A stretch of DNA of 13,349 bases, from positions 1-13,349 of the forward strand of contig JAADBR010000120.1 of the NCBI GenBank assembly GCA_009995705.1. Direction: 5' to 3'. Within the stretch, counting starts at the first letter, position 1. Each line of letters begins with the position of its first letter. Made by a program: the position numbers and the translations under genes. Of the stretch, positions 11,744-13,349 are shown in pieces. The notes under the pieces were generated by a model, which made no database searches, was not told where the DNA came from, and worked only from the letters and a program-made list of their open reading frames with translations. This DNA is from Microcystis aeruginosa W13-11. GTDB taxonomy: Bacteria; Cyanobacteriota; Cyanobacteriia; Cyanobacteriales; Microcystaceae.

Positions 11744-12709
11744 TCAATAATCACATAATGGCTGATTCCTTAATACCCCCCATGAAAAAGGGGTGGTGAC
11801 ATCATTTGTTGAAATACACCTCTCCTTTTTAGTTTTATTATTTGACTGAATATAAAATTTTTCCTCCCAACCATGGCCTCCAATCACATCTATAGAACCC
11901 TTCACATCAAAAGCAACTGTGGCTGTATTGTTGCAACTTTTAACAATTTGATCTGCCCAACTATTCAACAATTTTAGAGAATTCATGATATCCTCAATTA
12001 TGGGATCGGCTTTTTTGGGATTATCATTAAATAAAGCAACTGTTAATTCATCAGTTCTATTCGTTGGATTGCCAGTCATGCCATTATTGGCAGTTCCTTT
12101 AGAAATACTAAAATTGACTCTTTGAACTCCCTTAGAACTAATTTCTTGCATGATCTTATTAACAGTAGCTTGACAGCTTGTTTGAGGTTGTTGAGGGGAA
12201 GGAGTAGGTTTTGGTTCTGGTATTTCAGTTATTGATGATATTTCAGTGCGAGGAAAGTTTCTCGCTCTTGCAAAGGTTGCTAGACTATCATCGTCACCTA
12301 TAAATCGCCAGTGCCAAGGTTGGTAAGCAAGTCCCTGTGAATTGTTGCGAGGAAATGACATTTCAAAGCCATATCTGGCAGCATTTGTTTGTAGCCAACG
12401 AAAGACAGCAGTATTTTCAAAATCTACTCCTGCGGTTACCCACCAGCGATCGATCCCTAATTTGGGTGTACCATCTGGTTGAATGGGGCTAAAATAATTA
12501 TCAATTTTCTGCTCTGTTTGAGATTGCCTAATAGCCGGTTGTGGAGTTTGAGCCACGACAGAAGCGCTATATTTAGGATCAGGCAGACAGTAACTCAACA
12601 GAAAAACGCCACAGAGAGAGAGTGCCAGCAGCTTTCTCAAGAATTCCTCGCCAATAATGGCAAGAAATGCCCCTAAAGCCACCCAAAACCAACGCAACCG
12701 AGTTTTCAC
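11744..12709 (-). CDS. Exported protein: partial M15/VanY-type peptidase joined to a four-cysteine family domain
   Basis: 321 residues from a GTG at 12709-12707, chosen because AGGAGGT lies 6 nt upstream; a GTG at 12745 would add 12 residues but has no such site. The N-terminus is basic with long hydrophobic stretches (signal or membrane anchor). A region at about 88-152 matches the C-terminal part of cyanobacterial D-Ala-D-Ala carboxypeptidases of family M15B: VDFENTAVFRWLQTNAARY, GFEMSFPRNN and YQPWHWRFIGD, whose His is the third zinc ligand. The preceding block with HxxxxxxD and the other ligands is missing, so peptidase activity is unlikely. A Pro-rich linker (about 164-178) leads to the four-cysteine domain: SCQATVNKIMQEISSKGVQR, TGNPTNRTDEL, NSWADQIVKSCNNTATVAF, KERC and QPLCDY. 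The frame is intact throughout. Confidence 0.82.
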   Translation of the reverse strand: MKTRLRWFWVALGAFLAIIGEEFLRKLLALSLCGVFLLSYCLPDPKYSASVVAQTPQPAIRQSQTEQKIDNYFSPIQPDGTPKLGIDRWWVTAGVDFENTAVFRWLQTNAARYGFEMSFPRNNSQGLAYQPWHWRFIGDDDSLATFARARNFPRTEISSITEIPEPKPTPSPQQPQTSCQATVNKIMQEISSKGVQRVNFSISKGTANNGMTGNPTNRTDELTVALFNDNPKKADPIIEDIMNSLKLLNSWADQIVKSCNNTATVAFDVKGSIDVIGGHGWEEKFYIQSNNKTKKERCISTNDVTTPFSWGVLRNQPLCDY

Positions 12710-12745
12710 GCTTCGACCTCCTGACAATTTGGCTCTCCATGCCAC

Positions 12746-12963
12746 CGAGAGATAGCTAGTTAACGGCTCATTGTATCACCAAAGCCCTCGAAGCAATCTT
12801 AAAGCTCCCCTAGCCATAACAATTTTTTAACACTCCCCAGCCTAAAGTCTTGGGGATTCTTGGTTCACCGAGATTACTTGCTTAGACAGAATTTCTCCTG
12901 AGAAAGTAGAGGCATTCTCGACAAGTGGGCGCGGTTTTGGCCAACTGTACTTAGGGGCAAGTG
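12746..12963. other. Gap before the right IS element
   Basis: No gene is seen. CCCCA (12835-12839) and TGGGG (12851-12855) can form a small stem; it is followed by ATTCTTGGTTCACC, which resembles right ends of cyanobacterial IS200/IS605 elements from memory. If so, this could be a leftover right end or omega-RNA-like segment of a second element next to the right copy. A second weak inverted pairing involves GAGAATGCC-type bases near 12910. Neither is certain. Confidence 0.3.
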
Positions 12964-12989
12964 TCATCGAAAATTTTGGGTCTGAAACC

Positions 12990-13006
12990 CCGTCGTTCTA
13001 CGACGG
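12990..13006. repeat. IS left-end hairpin
   Basis: CCGTCG-TTCTA-CGACGG, the same as at 170-186 on the other strand, inside the left end and 52 bases before the tnpB ATG. Confidence 0.75.
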
Positions 13007-13058
13007 CTTTACTGTTAAATACTAGCGCATTTACACGATATATGCTAGAATGTAAGAC

Positions 13059-13349
13059 ATGGAGAAAGCCTATTGGTTCCGATTTTACCCCACACCCGAA
13101 CAAGAGTCGCTATTGCGGCGCACCTTGGGCTGTGTAAGATTAGTTTACAATAAAGCTCTCCACGAACGAACACAAGCATGGTACGAAAGACAAGAAAGAG
13201 TAGGATATGCTGAAACCTCTTCAATGCTAACCGATTGGAAAAAGCAAGAAGAATTAGACTTTCTCAATGAAGTAAGCTGTGTACCTTTACAACAAGGGTT
13301 AAGACATTTACAAACAGCTTTTACTAACTTCTTTGCTGGTCGTACTAAG
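13059..13349 (+). CDS. tnpB: TnpB, RNA-guided nuclease of IS605 type, N-terminal 97 codons (runs off the window)
   Basis: TnpB is an omega-RNA-guided DNA nuclease that helps IS200/IS605 elements persist. Only the N-terminal part is visible: the HTH_OrfB domain (RFYPTPEQESLLRRTLGCV, then RLVYNKALHERTQAWYERQE) and the following helical segment (SSMLTDWKKQEELDFLNEVS). The catalytic RuvC-like DED residues and the zinc finger lie past the window end. The start is the ATG at 13059; the equivalent codon in the left copy is ACT. An AT-rich stretch (TTTACACGATATATGCTAGAAT) just upstream may hold the promoter. Confidence 0.88.
   Translation, partial: MEKAYWFRFYPTPEQESLLRRTLGCVRLVYNKALHERTQAWYERQERVGYAETSSMLTDWKKQEELDFLNEVSCVPLQQGLRHLQTAFTNFFAGRTK

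Larger units (their letters stand above)
12964..13349 (+). mobile_element. IS200/IS605-type element (tnpB-bearing), left end, cut by window edge
   Basis: Inverted partner of the element at 1-208. The shared block starts at TCATCGAAAATTTTGGG, carries the hairpin and leads into tnpB. The two elements point away from each other, so the genes between them are flanked by inverted IS copies with at least 212 bp of near-identity, enough for homologous inversion. The rest, including any tnpA and the right end, lies beyond the window. Confidence 0.82.

Noticed and set aside
12479..12676. 65-codon plus-strand open frame
   Set aside because: It is antisense to the N-terminal region of the fused exported protein.
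12710..12745. Extension of the fused protein to the upstream GTG at 12745
   Set aside because: The GTG at 12709 has AGGAGGT at ideal distance and begins a typical basic plus hydrophobic N-terminus, while the upstream GTG lacks a site.
1..13349. tRNA or rRNA genes
   Set aside because: I saw no cloverleaf with T-loop GTTCAANTC-type motif or rRNA-like block in the gaps; the gaps are filled by repeats and leaders.

Overview
The window looks like the chromosome of a colonial or bloom-forming cyanobacterium, most like Microcystis. The supporting signs are HIP1 octamers (GCGATCGC) scattered through genes and gaps, Ycf22-type MCE lipid-transport genes, AT-rich coding, TnpB-type insertion sequences, many short dispersed repeats and a dense run of toxin-antitoxin (TA) genes. 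The genus is an inference from gene style; no search was run.

Layout. Positions 1-212 and 12964-13175 are colinear inverted copies of the same IS200/IS605-type left end. Each begins a tnpB gene that runs out of the window: minus strand on the left, with its start codon destroyed, and plus strand on the right, intact as far as it is visible. Positions 209-4051 are a conserved plus-strand block: an MlaF-like ABC ATPase whose ATG abuts the left IS end, an MCE/MlaD protein, UDP-GlcNAc 2-epimerase (wecB) and, 3 nt later, ruvC.

Positions 4052-12745 are an accessory island. It holds at least five recognisable or likely TA pairs: DUF433/PIN-like, MntA/HepT, TumE/TumA, a PIN-family pair and a VapBC-like pair. 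There is also an unidentified overlapping gene pair at 4322-4787. These alternate with minus-strand copies of one family of small exported proteins with four conserved cysteines. The copies are a frameshifted one (4824-5358), two intact ones (7485-8012 and 10166-10690), a start-codon relic (8973-8984) and a larger protein (11744-12709) in which the same domain is joined to the C-terminal part of an M15/VanY peptidase.

The four small family copies, relic included, share a leader directly upstream of the start codon. The leader, usually followed by a palindromic repeat ending in HIP1, occurs five times. One copy is now an orphan next to a decayed DUF433 gene, and one sits in front of the VapBC pair. 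Two small non-coding mobile elements are visible. One is a 98-bp element with 16-bp perfect terminal inverted repeats, present complete on one side and truncated on the other side of the DUF433/PIN module. The other is a 132-bp element with ISL3-like ends, flanked by a perfect 7-bp target duplication, inserted in a leader copy.

Overall picture: a stable lipid-transport, sugar and DNA-repair block sits beside an island that has grown by duplicating a leader plus exported-protein cassette, with TA modules and miniature elements lodged between the copies. The function of the four-cysteine family is unknown; its repeated alternation with TA genes is the most interesting feature here.
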